Of a stretch of 23,657 nt of DNA, positions 22,631 to 23,657 are shown one piece after another. Within the stretch, counting starts at the first letter, position 1; each line of letters opens with the position of its first letter. Source of the stretch: JAJRAL01 sp050015815 (GTDB lineage Archaea; Thermoplasmatota; Thermoplasmata; Methanomassiliicoccales; UBA472); assembly GCA_050015815.1 (NCBI GenBank), contig JBEKAR010000005.1, positions 1 to 23,657 on the forward strand. The letters run 5' to 3'. Under the pieces are notes generated by a model. It ran no database searches. It worked only from the letters and a program-made list of their open reading frames with translations, and was not told where the DNA came from. A program made the position numbers and the translations under genes.

Positions 22631-22718
22631 GCGGGGGTAGCCTAGCCTGGACAAAGACGCAGGACTTAAAATCCTGTCCCGTAGGGGTTCGCGGGTTCAA
22701 ATCCCTCCCCCCGCTCCA
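22631..22718 (+). tRNA. tRNA-Leu (anticodon TAA) with encoded CCA and atypical bases
   Basis: Acceptor stem gcggggg (22631-22637) pairs with cccccgc (22708-22714), followed by T and an encoded CCA (22716-22718). The anticodon arm caggA-cttaaaa-tcctg gives anticodon TAA, reading UUA. A long variable arm (tcccgtaggggt) makes it class II, and the T-loop ttcaaat is archaeal in style. Three departures are visible: a C-A pair in the D stem, a C-T pair in the T stem (gcggg with ccctc), and T rather than the A normally found at the leucine discriminator position. It may be functional, slightly decayed, or carry sequence errors. Confidence 0.85.
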
Positions 22719-23124
22719 TCATCCTGGGGTAGTAGATAGAATTCGATTTTGTCACCCCTTGTCAAACAATAGCACGGTCGTCCATGTCTTCCGTCGACCG
22801 GATCGTCGAGGTCGGAAACGTCCCCCCCCTCCCCGGTCTACCTATTAGTCAAGGTCTCCAGGCGGGCTCCTAGTCGAGGTCGGAGGGATCGCTCGTTCGA
22901 GAAGTGTCACCCCCCTCCTCGATTGTCCATAGTCTGGGTCTTCGGGGAGGGTTCCTCGTCGGGTTGGATGGATCGCACGTTTGAGAAATGTCCCCCCTCC
23001 GAGCGACTCTCGATTCTAGAGACCAAACGCTTTCGCCTCCTGATTGTCCCTCGCCATGATTGAATCTGGACCATTTAGGATTCGATTAGTTCACTGTGGA
23101 ACCGATGGCATTCTCAATCCTCGA
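22719..23124 (+). repeat. Non-coding gap with degenerate tandem repeats of about 85 bp
   Basis: No gene is visible in this stretch. Two copies of a 50-55 base unit align well at 22864-22918 and 22949-23000, 85 bases apart. Both run from ggg(c/t)tcct through a gtcg(a/g)g motif and ggatcgc to a gtc-plus-C-run ending in cctcc. A shorter, weaker copy covers about 22803-22832. The C-runs at about 22820, 22906 and 22990 keep an 84-86 base period. The rest, between the tRNA and the first repeat and from 23001 to 23124, shows no clear structure. No spacers or exact repeats suggest CRISPR. Confidence 0.45.
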
Positions 23125-23655
23125 TCACTTCGTATCTTTCCGCTTGCGCAGATCAACCGCCATAGCCACCAGCCCAGCAACCAGCACCACGGCGGTTACG
23201 ATCACCGCCAACAACAGCAACAGCGAGCTATCGTCATTCGAAGTGGCTATGTTCGCTGCATTCGCGCCCATCATCAATCCACTCCAAACTCCACCTGGAG
23301 CGGGGAAATTCGAAGCGGCAACCGCATGGCCTCTTATCTCTGTGCTCGTGTTATTGAGCCACGAATCACCAACACTGATGGGCGCGGTGAGTCCTGAGAA
23401 TGTGATTGAGGTCAGGTTTGTGCAGGAGTTGAACGCACAATCGCCGATCGACTTTACACTGGTTCCAATGACAACAGAAGTGAGGGAGGTACAGGAGTCG
23501 AACGCATTGTTCCCGATGGCCTCCACACCATTTCCTACCGTGATGGAAGCCAGAGAGCTGCAGCGTTGGAAAGTGAAGTTCCCGATGCTAGTGAAGGCGT
23601 CTCCCATGTTAACCTGGCTAAGGTTAGCACAATGACTAAACGCGTAGTCCCCGAT
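23125..23655 (-). CDS. BspA-type leucine-rich-repeat surface protein, C-terminal part (runs off window)
   Basis: Probable cell-surface protein anchored by a C-terminal membrane helix. The frame is open to the right edge, so only the last 176 or so residues are seen. They contain three or more LRR_5 units with the pattern IG-x2-AF-x-CxxLxxVxIG (for example IGDYAFSHCANLSQV, VEAIGNNAFDSCTSLTSVVI, VKSIGDCAFNSCTNLTSI), then a non-repeat spacer rich in Ala/Asn, a hydrophobic helix (LLLLLAVIVTAVVLVAGLVA) and a basic stop-transfer tail RKRKDTK. Such proteins are often present in many copies and mediate adhesion or host/cell contact; that role is inferred here. Confidence 0.8.
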   Translation of the reverse strand: MGDYAFSHCANLSQVNMGDAFTSIGNFTFQRCSSLASITVGNGVEAIGNNAFDSCTSLTSVVIGTSVKSIGDCAFNSCTNLTSITFSGLTAPISVGDSWLNNTSTEIRGHAVAASNFPAPGGVWSGLMMGANAANIATSNDDSSLLLLLAVIVTAVVLVAGLVAMAVDLRKRKDTK

Positions 23656-23657
23656 GG

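Noticed and set aside
22803..23000. CRISPR-like array
   Set aside because: Repeats are imperfect, few, and have no uniform spacers; no cas genes are present.

Overview
The window is a GC-rich stretch of what looks like an anaerobic archaeon. The archaeal reading rests on TATA-type promoter elements placed for leaderless or short-leader transcripts, an archaeal-style class II tRNA-Leu with encoded CCA, a cyclic-2,3-diphosphoglycerate synthetase homologue, and U-rich terminators. A Thermoplasmatota-like lineage would fit (BspA-type surface proteins, mixed gene origins), but the lineage is inference and not proved by anything here.

Region 1 (about 1-9680) is a carbonyl-branch Wood-Ljungdahl module. 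On the plus strand are the C-terminal part of a corrinoid-activating ATPase (AcsV/RACo/RamA type), a core MetE-like methionine synthase without a folate domain, and a CooC-type nickel-insertion ATPase. Converging on these, on the minus strand, is an operon of one very long gene that fuses CO dehydrogenase (CooS/AcsA) to acetyl-CoA synthase (AcsB), followed by the small (AcsD/CdhD) and large (AcsC/CdhE) subunits of the corrinoid iron-sulfur protein. All metal ligands of CODH clusters D, B and C and of the ACS A-cluster can be located at family spacing. The coding sequence almost certainly begins further upstream than its first uninterrupted ATG: 36 more codons with CooS N-terminal character, a Shine-Dalgarno sequence and a TATA box precede it, but they contain one in-frame UAG.

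Region 2 (about 9700-16100) holds a DUF1028 protein with a TPR-like tail, then a minus-strand run of a tandem ACT-domain protein, biotin-protein ligase, an acyl-CoA carboxyltransferase (12S-like), a pyruvate/oxaloacetate carboxyltransferase (5S-like) and a biotin carrier (1.3S-like). No biotin carboxylase is present, so the three enzyme subunits match the composition of a methylmalonyl-CoA:pyruvate transcarboxylase.

Region 3 (about 16150-19035) is a PadR-regulated drug-type ABC exporter followed by a terminator, the C-terminal remnant of a second ABC permease, and another terminator.

Region 4 (about 19040-23657) contains a second nickel-insertion pair (CooT then a second CooC), a zinc-ribbon protein, CpgS, a YdeI-family protein, tRNA-Leu(UAA) with unusual mismatches, a non-coding stretch with degenerate repeats of about 85 bp, and the C-terminal end of a membrane-anchored BspA-type leucine-rich-repeat protein running off the window.

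Together the genes suggest an organism that makes or breaks acetyl-CoA through a single-chain CODH/ACS, reactivates the corrinoid protein with AcsV, loads nickel with two CooC ATPases and CooT, may draw methionine methyl groups straight from the corrinoid protein, and passes carbon through a biotin-dependent transcarboxylase. UAG appears to act as an ordinary stop for six genes in the window (1305-1307, 10701-10703, 16776-16778, 17785-17787, 18605-18607, 20100-20102), which makes its presence inside the CODH/ACS reading frame more puzzling.
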